Below, one piece after another: positions 54,764 through 62,987 of a stretch of 64,000 nucleotides of DNA. Numbering within the stretch: the first letter of the stretch is position 1; the number at the start of each line of letters is the position of its first letter. The notes beneath the pieces are model-generated. The model was not told where the DNA came from and searched no databases. It saw only the letters and a program-made list of their open reading frames with translations. The position numbers were made by a program, and so were the translations under genes. The stretch is from Polyangiaceae bacterium (GTDB taxonomy: Bacteria > Myxococcota_A > Polyangia > Polyangiales > Polyangiaceae), in the NCBI GenBank assembly GCA_016712345.1, contig JADJRH010000011.1, positions 2,480,001-2,544,000 on the forward strand, written 5' to 3'.

Positions 54764-56451
54764 TTTCCCATCGCGATCAACTCTTGGAGCGGATGTTACG
54801 TTCCGACTCTTTTGCCGGCGAGCGCATTGAGGGAGTAAACCTTGACGGACTTGACCTCGGCGGTCGAAATTTTTCAGACGTGACCTTTGTCAATTGCTCC
54901 GCGGTTCATACCCGCTTTGCGGGGGCGCGCCTGCGCAAGACAACGTTTTGCGGGTGCAACCTGACAGGGGCCGATCTGACGGGGGCCGACCTCGCTTGGG
55001 CATCTACCCTACCCATGGATGAACAACATCCCATGGTTCTCCACGGCGCTCTTTTGTCGGGGGCGATTGCCATAGGGATGAAACTTGACGGTGCCATTCT
55101 GAGCGGTGCCGTTTGTGAAAGAACGCTGTTTACCGGTGCCACGTTCGTCGGAGCGCAGCTTTCAAACGCGGTTCTCAAAGCGGCGGTGCTCGTGCGGGCC
55201 GATCTGACGGGTGCCGATCTGACCCATGCTTCTTTTTTGGAAGCCTGTTTAGATGAGTGTTCGCTGAGCGGTGTGACAGCCGACAAGGCGGCTTTTTCGT
55301 CGGCTTCTCTGCGCGCCGTAAACGCCGCAGATGCGCGCCTGATAGGTGCCCTCCTTCTCGGGGCCGACCTGACGCGAACGGTGCTTTCTCGCGCGCGCCT
55401 CGAAAATGCCGACCTCACCGGTACGTGCCTTGGAGAAGTGTACCTCGACAACGCCGATCTGCGGCGCGCAACCCTTGTTGGAACGGTGCTGACAGCCGCC
55501 TCTCTTGAACGAGCCAACCTCTCTGAAGTAAACGCCACGCGATGCGTTTGGGAACAGTCCAACCTGAACGGGGCAGTGGGTCAACTGGCAGACTTTTCAC
55601 ACGGTGACTTCAGGGGAGCGTCGTTTGTGAATGCCAACTTTGACAAGGCGAACCTAACGGGCTCCACATTCATAGGGGCTGAATTTCACCTTACCCAAAT
55701 GGCCGGAGTCGCCGCGAGCAGGGCTGTTTTTGACGGAGCGCGTCTCCACAATGTTCGTTTTGATGGGAGCGACCTGACTCGTGCAACGTTTGTTGGAGCA
55801 GAACTCCTCGCCGTGTCAATGGTCGGTGTAAAGGCCGAGAAAACCCGCTTTTCGCGAGCCAAACTTTCAGACCTTACCACCACGGGCACATCGTTTTCCG
55901 ACTCGCTCTTTGATGAAGTTTTGTCTGACGGCGTGAGCTTCGCCAAGTGCAACCTCACCGACACCCTCTGGTCCGGCGCCTCGCTTGTGGGAGCCGACTT
56001 CACAGAGAGCCTTGCCACCCAAGCTTGTTTTTCAGGCGCAACCGTCAAGAACGCATTGTTTCGTGCGGCCCAAATGGAGACTTCCAACTTCTCGGCCGCC
56101 GATCTGACAGGTGCCACACTCGACGGCGCCACCGTTGAAAACGCCTCCTTCGAAGAAACAAACCTGACAGGCGTGAAAGCACGAAAAGCCTGTTTTTCCC
56201 GTGTTCGAGCGCAGGGAAGTGTTTTTCAGAATGCCGACCTGCGTCATTCCAATTTTTCGCGCGCCGACTTATCCCATGCGCGCTTCGATAAAGCCGACGC
56301 CCGCGATGCCTGTTTCGACCTTGCGAACCTCCACAGGATGGTGCGCACCCAGGCCGCGTTTTCAGGCGCATCTTTTGAAGGTGCGGAGAGCACCGATCCC
56401 AGCCGCGCCCGAGCGGAAGACTTTAAACCCACCTACACTCAGGGAGAATAA
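54760..56451 (+). CDS. Pentapeptide-repeat protein
   Basis: A 563-residue protein made almost entirely of A(D/N)LxX pentapeptides (for example ADLTGADLAWAS, GADLTRTVLSRARL, ADLRRATLVG), predicted to fold as a right-handed beta-helix. No signal peptide or catalytic motif. It overlaps the DUF2169-pentapeptide gene by four bases (ATGA) and its repeats are related to that protein's tail, suggesting a duplicated module. A scaffold or immunity/carrier role at the T6SS tip is possible but not proven. Confidence 0.85.
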   Translation: MISHRDQLLERMLRSDSFAGERIEGVNLDGLDLGGRNFSDVTFVNCSAVHTRFAGARLRKTTFCGCNLTGADLTGADLAWASTLPMDEQHPMVLHGALLSGAIAIGMKLDGAILSGAVCERTLFTGATFVGAQLSNAVLKAAVLVRADLTGADLTHASFLEACLDECSLSGVTADKAAFSSASLRAVNAADARLIGALLLGADLTRTVLSRARLENADLTGTCLGEVYLDNADLRRATLVGTVLTAASLERANLSEVNATRCVWEQSNLNGAVGQLADFSHGDFRGASFVNANFDKANLTGSTFIGAEFHLTQMAGVAASRAVFDGARLHNVRFDGSDLTRATFVGAELLAVSMVGVKAEKTRFSRAKLSDLTTTGTSFSDSLFDEVLSDGVSFAKCNLTDTLWSGASLVGADFTESLATQACFSGATVKNALFRAAQMETSNFSAADLTGATLDGATVENASFEETNLTGVKARKACFSRVRAQGSVFQNADLRHSNFSRADLSHARFDKADARDACFDLANLHRMVRTQAAFSGASFEGAESTDPSRARAEDFKPTYTQGE

Positions 56452-56456
56452 GGGCA

Positions 56457-57050
56457 ATGGACAATGCGCAGTCCGGTCAAACCAGTCAACCCGATGCCGT
56501 GCCGCGTCTCACTCGGGCCACGGCGCCGCCCGATGACATGGAGAACGCGCTCCGGTTTTTGCACCTGATGGATGCTCAAACAAAAGTGCGTCTCGCCGAA
56601 GTGGCCGCCACCGTCAATGCGGTTGTTGAAACGCTTGTGGCAACGGGTCAACTTCCACTGGAAACGTTTGAAAAGCGCCGCCATCTCACTGTATTGCGTG
56701 AAAACGAGCGCGCTCAGGGTGAAGCATCCATCGCCATCTCCAACGTTGACGACAAATACAGTCTGACAAACCTACCTGACATTGACTGCGCATCGCTCTT
56801 GCACCTCTGTAAAGCGCGCTGTTGCAAACTCCAGTTTGCCCTTTCAATTCAGGATCTGGATGAACGGATAGTAAAGTGGAACTACGGAGTACCCTATAAA
56901 ATTGCCCAGAGGCAAGACGGCTATTGCGTTCACCACGAGAGGGGAGGGTGCAACGTGTACACAAACAGGCCCGCTGTTTGCCGAACGTACGACTGCCGAA
57001 AAGACAAGCGAATTTGGGCCGATTTTGAAAATCGAATTGCGGCTGAATAA
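56457..57050 (+). CDS. YkgJ-like cysteine-cluster protein of the T6SS locus
   Basis: About 197 residues. The C-terminal part holds CKARCCK, CVHHERGGCNVYTNRPAVC and YDCRK, the Cys order of the YkgJ CxxCC family, as in the gene at 35717. The N-terminal ~85 residues are helical and specific. It lies five bases after the pentapeptide gene and ~30 before vgrG, so it belongs to this transcript. A metal-binding role inside a T6SS cargo locus is unusual; the second YkgJ member in the window supports the call. Confidence 0.65.
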   Translation: MDNAQSGQTSQPDAVPRLTRATAPPDDMENALRFLHLMDAQTKVRLAEVAATVNAVVETLVATGQLPLETFEKRRHLTVLRENERAQGEASIAISNVDDKYSLTNLPDIDCASLLHLCKARCCKLQFALSIQDLDERIVKWNYGVPYKIAQRQDGYCVHHERGGCNVYTNRPAVCRTYDCRKDKRIWADFENRIAAE

Positions 57051-57082
57051 GTGCCACGCGTGCAAAGTGAGCGAGAAGAAAC

Positions 57083-60000
57083 ATGAGCGAGCGATCTGTT
57101 GAAAAAGACTATGTGTACGCAACGCTTGAAGTGGACGGCGTTCTTCCAGACACTCTTCACGTCACCGAAGTGCAAGGGGTTGAAAAGATCTCCTCGCTTT
57201 ATCAATTTGATGTGAGCGCCGTTACAACCGCCCACTTAGACCCGGAGAGTTTTTTAGGGAGCCGGGCGGTTCTCACGTTTCACCGCGGTGAAAAGGTGGT
57301 GCGGCACGTTCATGGGGTGATCCGCTCTGTACAAGACGGCACCGTTGGTCCCGACGCTCCGTGGGCGTTTCAGTTTCAACTTGTGCCGGGGCTCACTTAC
57401 CTCACCCTTCGCGAAACGCTCGATGTGTTTATGGACATGTCGGTCCCAACCATTATCGAGAAAAAGCTCGCTCAACTCACAATGACAGTGGGTGAACATT
57501 TTGAATGTCGCCTGTACGGCAACCACACGCCGAGGGAGTTTATTGTCCAGTACAAAGAAACCGATTTGGCCTTTCTTTCGAGGCTCACCGAACACTTTGG
57601 AATGAGCTTTTTCTTTGAACAGGCCGAAAAAAACGAGCGACTCATCGTCACTGATGAAAACTATGGATTTCGGCCCATCGCCGGCATTGACCACATTCCC
57701 TTTCGTCAACGCGGCGACCGGCGAGACATTTATCAGTGTGACCTTGTCAGGCAGCTCATCCCGTCAAAAATGGTGGTGCGCGATTACAACTATCGCAACC
57801 CTCAACTCGACCTGACAGCCACCGCCTCGCTTGACGGCGATGGAGGGATGATTGTTGAATACGGCGCACATGTGAAGACGGTTGAAGAAGCCAACCGAAT
57901 CGCTCAAATTCGGGGCGAAGAGCAGCTTGCGGGTCGTCAAGTGTACACCGGTGAAAGTGATCTGCCCAACCTGTTTCCGGGTGGAACAGCCTTGCTCGAC
58001 GGCCATCCGCACGGTGATTTAGACCTGCTATTTACCCAGGTGGAGCACCACTTAACTCAACCCGGCCTCGGCGGCGGCGGGCAGTATAAAATGGTAAGTC
58101 GGTTTAAGGCCATTCGAAAGTCAACGCCGTTCAGGCCCGCGCGGAGCACCCCCAAACCCAAGGTCGGCGGCGTACTCACCGGGATTGTTGAGAGCCGGGG
58201 CGAGGACAAATACGCAGAAATCGACGACCAGGGTCGCTACAGGGTAAGGTTTTCGTTTGATACTTCAGGCGCGGGTGAAGCGCAGGCGTCGCGCCCGCTT
58301 CGAATGATGCAACCCCACGCGGGCGCCGGGTATGGAATGCACTTTCCTCTTCGCGCCGGAACAGAAGTATTGATCGTGTGTGTTGACGGTGACCCCGATC
58401 GGCCGATTATCGCAGGCACCGTTCCAAACCCAACAATGGCAAGCCCTGTTGTGGCCGGCAATTCTAAGCGAAATATCATTCGAACCGGCGGAGCGAACGA
58501 AATCAATATCGACGATTCAGACGGCGGCGAGCGCATTAAGATCACCACGCCCCGCAAAAACACAGTGCTTCAGCTCGGCGCCCCGAACGACCCAATTGAC
58601 GGCGTTTCTGTAAAAACAGAAGGTCACTCCACCGTTCATGCCCAAGAAGGTGCCTCTCAAGTGGCCGCTTATGGCATGACAATGTCGGCGATTTTAGACC
58701 TGCTGCGTTCACCGACAATTGTTAACATCGCTGCGTTTCCCGGCCTTCTTCCGATTATGGGTGCGGCCGGCTCAGCCGCCGACTTTGTCTACCAGTCCAA
58801 TGCGCGGCGTATTGAGGCAGAACGGCAGGACATTCTAAAAGAAGAGTCCGAAAAAAACGAACGGGCCATTGCCGCTTCGCAGGCCGCCAAGAAAAAAGCG
58901 CTCGAATGTGTTTTGTGCAGAACAAAAGCGCAAGCGCTGATTCCACCCAAACCAACCGTTCCACCGGCTTCACAGAGTGATCTCGACGCTTGGACCGCCG
59001 CGTGGGAAGCGGTTTCCACAGCCGCGGCGGAGTATAACGCCGCGGCGGTTGCAGCCGATGATGGGTACCTCACCGCCATTGGCACGATGGAAGATCGCAA
59101 CGGGATTATCGATGCCAATCGCACCAACTTCCTGAATGCCAACTTTGAACCTGTCATGCAGCGCGACGCCATGGCCGCGGTGGCTGAATATGACTACGTG
59201 AAATACACCGACGTGATGCTCGCCGCAGACAAGGCCGAATATGCGGCTCTGTCAGAGGCTCAAAAACAAGGCATTACAGAAGCGGAGTGGCTCGCGGAGA
59301 GGCAGCTTTTGTGGGCCCCCGAACCCGACGGCGGTGATCTGAAAACCCAGCGCGACCAGAAAAAAGCGGCGCTCGATAACGCGCTGCAAACGGCCATCAA
59401 CGCTGCACCCAATGGATCGGCCGCAAAAGCCGCTCTTCAAGCCTACCAGTCAGAGTTACAAAAATGTGTGGCGCTTTGTGGCAGTCAACTCGATGCGGCT
59501 CGACTGGATGCCATTGAGAAAAATGACGAATTTGCCAATGCCATGCGCGACAACACCATGACTCTGCAAGAGCTTCAGCGGGAGCAAAACAAAAATATCA
59601 AACCTGAACTGACGAAGTTTAATGCGTCCATCAATATCCTCCTGACAGTGTTTGCCGCGATTGAAACCATTGTTGCAAAACGCGCAACCAAAGAACGTTG
59701 GCGAAAGGCTGCAACGGCCGTTGTTGATGCGCATCTCGCGGGGGCCGATGATGTTCAAGGCGTGGTAAACAACATCGCTTCGCGCCCCTGGTATCAACCT
59801 CATTATACCAACATTGTCGGGTCAGACATGACGGCCGAAGTGTTTGGTCAAGAGGACGCGGTTGTTTGGAGCAAAACGGCCATGTTGCTCGGCATGGGGA
59901 GTACAAAAAGGACAACCACCGGTTTGGCTGGAATGGGCGTGGCAGGAGGTGTGATCGGAGCGCCGCTCCCCGGAGAAAAGCCTGATCCTTCCAAGGGGAA

Positions 60001-60844
60001 AGCGCTCGTCGTCGGGATGGAAGCCGCGCACGTGATCTCCAAAGGAACAGCCGTGTTGCATGGCAATCTGGCATCTGAGGTGGTGTCCAAAACGCGCGCC
60101 AGCATTTATGCCAAAAACGTGGGTGAAGGCGCCAATCCGCCCGACGACAACGAACAGAGCAAAATGGACTTCAGCATTGGCGAGGCGCGTCTAGCTGTGA
60201 ATGACGGCGCGGGGGAACCGGCTGTCAGTATGAAAGCTTCGCTTGCCAATAACCATGGCGTGATGGAGATCGTTACTTCCAACGGGCCTGAACTGAAAAT
60301 GAACAGCGACACAAAGGCAATGGAGCTGCGGGCGAGCGCGGCTTTCAAGTTGCTCCTTGACCGCCAAAACACCTTCTCAGAATTGTCAGGTGGGCAATGG
60401 AAGCTCAAGTTGCACGCCGGCCCAAACAATGGGGTAACCCTGGGTCAAGACAACGCCTGGAGGCTAAAACTCAAACACCAGGAGGTGGATATTGGCCTTC
60501 ACGGGGGCGCCGGGCCGCAACTCAAGTTAACCCATCAAGACGGGCACCTCACAGCAGGCCATACGTTGCACCTGACAGGACCGCAGAGTGTTCAATTTGT
60601 GGCGCAAAACGTGCAATTTGGAGGCGCTCAGCTTGTGGGCGCCAACCTGCTCGTGAAGGGCGTTGTGGAAGGTCAGATTGCCGCCCTCCAAGGCCAGGCG
60701 GCCCAGGCCAATGCCACGGCAAACGCTGCGCAACAAGCCGCAAACCAATCTGCAACACAGGCAGGAAATGCGTATCGCCTTGCGGATGCGGCATACAACT
60801 CCACCTTCCGATATACCCGCGTACCGCGCCCCGTGGACCAATAA
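57083..60844 (+). CDS. vgrG: VgrG-type T6SS spike protein with long C-terminal extension
   Basis: A 1,253-residue protein. N-terminal ~500 residues carry the VgrG/TssI layout: gp27-like part (TLEVDGVLPDTLHVTEVQGVE, NHTPREFIVQYKETDLAFLSRL), then gp5 OB-fold with ...GRYRVRFSFDT and PLRAGTEVLIVCVDGDPDRPIIAG, TRTGG-like NEINIDDSDGGERI. The next ~450 residues are helical and Ala/Lys-rich (coiled-coil-like), followed by a beta-rich tail with PLPGEKPD and repeating strands. The tail beyond the usual ~700 residues may be an effector or cargo-docking domain; no known toxin motif seen. An RBS (GAGCGAGAAGAAAC) precedes the ATG. Confidence 0.85.
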   Translation: MSERSVEKDYVYATLEVDGVLPDTLHVTEVQGVEKISSLYQFDVSAVTTAHLDPESFLGSRAVLTFHRGEKVVRHVHGVIRSVQDGTVGPDAPWAFQFQLVPGLTYLTLRETLDVFMDMSVPTIIEKKLAQLTMTVGEHFECRLYGNHTPREFIVQYKETDLAFLSRLTEHFGMSFFFEQAEKNERLIVTDENYGFRPIAGIDHIPFRQRGDRRDIYQCDLVRQLIPSKMVVRDYNYRNPQLDLTATASLDGDGGMIVEYGAHVKTVEEANRIAQIRGEEQLAGRQVYTGESDLPNLFPGGTALLDGHPHGDLDLLFTQVEHHLTQPGLGGGGQYKMVSRFKAIRKSTPFRPARSTPKPKVGGVLTGIVESRGEDKYAEIDDQGRYRVRFSFDTSGAGEAQASRPLRMMQPHAGAGYGMHFPLRAGTEVLIVCVDGDPDRPIIAGTVPNPTMASPVVAGNSKRNIIRTGGANEINIDDSDGGERIKITTPRKNTVLQLGAPNDPIDGVSVKTEGHSTVHAQEGASQVAAYGMTMSAILDLLRSPTIVNIAAFPGLLPIMGAAGSAADFVYQSNARRIEAERQDILKEESEKNERAIAASQAAKKKALECVLCRTKAQALIPPKPTVPPASQSDLDAWTAAWEAVSTAAAEYNAAAVAADDGYLTAIGTMEDRNGIIDANRTNFLNANFEPVMQRDAMAAVAEYDYVKYTDVMLAADKAEYAALSEAQKQGITEAEWLAERQLLWAPEPDGGDLKTQRDQKKAALDNALQTAINAAPNGSAAKAALQAYQSELQKCVALCGSQLDAARLDAIEKNDEFANAMRDNTMTLQELQREQNKNIKPELTKFNASINILLTVFAAIETIVAKRATKERWRKAATAVVDAHLAGADDVQGVVNNIASRPWYQPHYTNIVGSDMTAEVFGQEDAVVWSKTAMLLGMGSTKRTTTGLAGMGVAGGVIGAPLPGEKPDPSKGKALVVGMEAAHVISKGTAVLHGNLASEVVSKTRASIYAKNVGEGANPPDDNEQSKMDFSIGEARLAVNDGAGEPAVSMKASLANNHGVMEIVTSNGPELKMNSDTKAMELRASAAFKLLLDRQNTFSELSGGQWKLKLHAGPNNGVTLGQDNAWRLKLKHQEVDIGLHGGAGPQLKLTHQDGHLTAGHTLHLTGPQSVQFVAQNVQFGGAQLVGANLLVKGVVEGQIAALQGQAAQANATANAAQQAANQSATQAGNAYRLADAAYNSTFRYTRVPRPVDQ

Positions 60845-60890
60845 CAGTTGCGGCCACCCAGCTCGTCAGGTTGTGTACACAGGAGAAATT

Positions 60891-61565
60891 ATGTCGGCTC
60901 TGAAAAAACGTCGCTCAGCCAACCTTCACGTTGTCGAGTTAAAAAAAGAAGCTGCACCCGAGCAGCTTCAGCTCACGGGCGGAGCGTTGGTCCAAAAAAC
61001 CGAACATGGGGCCGACATTCTCGATGTGGAGGGTAGGCTCTTAATCCGTTTTGAAAACGGCCGAGCTGAAGTGTACGCACCCCAAGGTGACGTTGTGTTT
61101 GCCGCACCCAAAGGAAACATTGTGTTTCAGGCGGGCAAAGATCTTACCCTCGAAAGTGTGGGCCCCCTCACGCAGCGTTCCCGGCAAGATGTAGCCATTT
61201 TTGCAGGCGATCGTACAAAACCTCAACTCCGGGTAGAAGAGGGATTGACCACCGTTCACACCGACAGGGTAGAGGTGCGATCTTCGGCCGCTCAAGTGGT
61301 TGTAGAACACATTTCAACAGTAGCTCATCGGGTTGTCAACACGGCGACCACGGTGCTGACTCGGGCCGAGCGGTTTGAAGTGCAAGCCGAGCACATGGTG
61401 GAGCGAACGCGGGACAAATTTGTCGAAGCAAAAGAACTTGTTCAGGTCAACGCAGGTAGAGCGCGCACCCTTGTTAAAGAACTCTACTCAGTGTTTTCAG
61501 GTCGCACAACGATGGAATCAAAAGACGAAACAAGCATTGACGGAAAGCGGGTGCTGTTGGGATGA
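60891..61565 (+). CDS. DUF3540 family T6SS-associated protein
   Basis: About 224 residues from ATG 60891, preceded by AGGAGAAATT and a GTGTACAC copy; an upstream in-frame region overlaps vgrG. Matches the DUF3540 pattern: LLIRFENGRAEVYAPQGDVVF, GNIVFQAGKDLTLESVGPL, beta-rich repeats, and a Ser/Thr-Gln-rich C-terminus (VNAGRARTLVKELYSV). It lies between vgrG and the DUF4150 gene, as is common in T6SS cargo loci. The stop overlaps the next start. Confidence 0.75.
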   Translation: MSALKKRRSANLHVVELKKEAAPEQLQLTGGALVQKTEHGADILDVEGRLLIRFENGRAEVYAPQGDVVFAAPKGNIVFQAGKDLTLESVGPLTQRSRQDVAIFAGDRTKPQLRVEEGLTTVHTDRVEVRSSAAQVVVEHISTVAHRVVNTATTVLTRAERFEVQAEHMVERTRDKFVEAKELVQVNAGRARTLVKELYSVFSGRTTMESKDETSIDGKRVLLG

Positions 61566-61984
61566 GCGGCGCAAAAATGGGGGTTGGCACCACAAAAAAG
61601 AGCAAATGTGTAACTCCAACAAACGTCTGCTTTGTTCCGGCGCCGCCGCCGGTTCAGCAGGTTCCCATGGTCATGGGAAGTATAGGCGAGCTGCCCACAG
61701 CCACCGGAACGTGTGACAAAGTTCTTGTTGAACACAAACCCACCGTTGTTTTCGGCTCCAAAATGAAAAGCAGCAAAGGGGACGATCCGGGTACAAAAAA
61801 AGGGATGATCTCATCTACCCAAGGGAAAGATGTAACCCCCAAAGAGTTTAGTTCTACCGTTTATTTCGGCGGGAAAAAAGTGTTTCTCCACACCGGCAAA
61901 GCAGCCCACAATGGGTCAAACCCCAATCAGCCCATGGGCATGTTTGTGGAGCCCTCTACCGACAAAGTGGTCGCCGGCGCTTGA
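61562..61984 (+). CDS. DUF4150 PAAR-like spike-tip protein
   Basis: A 140-residue protein of the DUF4150 type: CVTPTNVCFVPAPPPVQQVP, MVMGSIGELPTATGT, ...STVYFGGKKVFLHTGKAAHNG. PAAR-like proteins cap the VgrG spike and carry effectors. The two Cys and one His near the N- and C-terminal ends fit metal binding. It overlaps DUF3540 by four bases, and lies just upstream of the peptidoglycan-binding protein, a likely effector or cargo. Confidence 0.8.
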   Translation: MSGAKMGVGTTKKSKCVTPTNVCFVPAPPPVQQVPMVMGSIGELPTATGTCDKVLVEHKPTVVFGSKMKSSKGDDPGTKKGMISSTQGKDVTPKEFSSTVYFGGKKVFLHTGKAAHNGSNPNQPMGMFVEPSTDKVVAGA

Positions 61985-62021
61985 CAGCGAGTAGGCCATG
62001 GCGTCTCCTTAGCTCAAACGC

Positions 62022-62987
62022 GTGGCTACCAACAAGACAATTCCCGGCAACCAAAGCGGCGACCCGTCGTGGCCGTACGGGCCTCCCCCTGAAGAGTCTG
62101 AGGCGGGCGAGCCCACGTGGAAATGCCCCGGCGGCGAGTGTGAATGCCACCCCATTGACGAAAAGCGAGAAACCGTTAAACACACCCTCTTTTTTCACGA
62201 CGACAACTCAAAGCGCATGGCGAACGCGCGCTGCCGCGTGTTTTTAAAAGGTACACTTGTCTCCAAACAAGAAAACGCGGGGGGCGATGGGTCGATTGAA
62301 GTAGAAATTCCCGAAGACACACTAACCCTCGCTGTAGAATGGGCGCCAGAAGACGTTCCTCTCGTTGGACCTTTTCCATTTCGGCGCATCTACCATGTGT
62401 ACATCAGTGACGACGCCGATGAAGGTGCGCGCCAACGCCTGCACAACCTCGGCTTTGGCAGACCCCGCAGTCTGGAAGAGAAAATTGAGGCGTTTCAAGA
62501 AGTGTACAATCTACCCATTGATGGGCAGGTTGAATCTGTACAAGGTACACTCACCGACTATCATGACAATGCGCGGCTCCCACCGCTTGTAGAAAAGCCG
62601 ATTGCGGGAGATCCCGAGGGCAGAACCGAAAGAAAGCCCGATCCACCGCTTTCACCCGATGTTCGCCCGCCCAGTCAGGGGTGCCTCGCCGCGGTAGAAA
62701 AAACGCGCCCCAAACATTGCCATTTCTCGTACGTGGTTCTCGACAGACAAAACGAAGAACCTGTAAAAAACGAGCCGTTTATGATCGAGTTTGAAGGGCA
62801 GACAGTTCACTACGGTCAAACCGACGGGGAAGGGAAGTTTCAACACGGCGATGTGGAGGCCGGTCACTACCTATTCAAAATAGGGGAGTCTGAAATGACC
62901 ATCCCCGCGATTGATAAAGAGCACAAAGACCGAAAAATCATCCTCCAAAATGACATTTTCCTCCGAAGCAAAGGAGGACGGGCATGA
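62022..62987 (+). CDS. Peptidoglycan-binding-domain protein of the T6SS locus
   Basis: A 321-residue protein. N-terminal Pro/Gly-rich stretch, then a beta-sandwich-like segment (MANARCRVFLKGTLVSKQE...), a putative peptidoglycan-binding helix set (RQRLHNLGFGRPRSLEEKI, FQEVYNLPIDGQVESV, residues ~137-175), and a second beta-sandwich (MIEFEGQTVHYGQTDGEGK...) near the C-terminus. This architecture is common downstream of VgrG/DUF4150. It could be an effector carrier that targets the cell wall. GTG start at 62022; it overlaps the next gene (ATGA), which has an AAGGAGG. Confidence 0.65.
   Translation: MATNKTIPGNQSGDPSWPYGPPPEESEAGEPTWKCPGGECECHPIDEKRETVKHTLFFHDDNSKRMANARCRVFLKGTLVSKQENAGGDGSIEVEIPEDTLTLAVEWAPEDVPLVGPFPFRRIYHVYISDDADEGARQRLHNLGFGRPRSLEEKIEAFQEVYNLPIDGQVESVQGTLTDYHDNARLPPLVEKPIAGDPEGRTERKPDPPLSPDVRPPSQGCLAAVEKTRPKHCHFSYVVLDRQNEEPVKNEPFMIEFEGQTVHYGQTDGEGKFQHGDVEAGHYLFKIGESEMTIPAIDKEHKDRKIILQNDIFLRSKGGRA

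Noticed and set aside
60397..60903. 168-residue rightward frame at the end of vgrG
   Set aside because: Shadow of vgrG in another frame; the true next gene starts at 60891.
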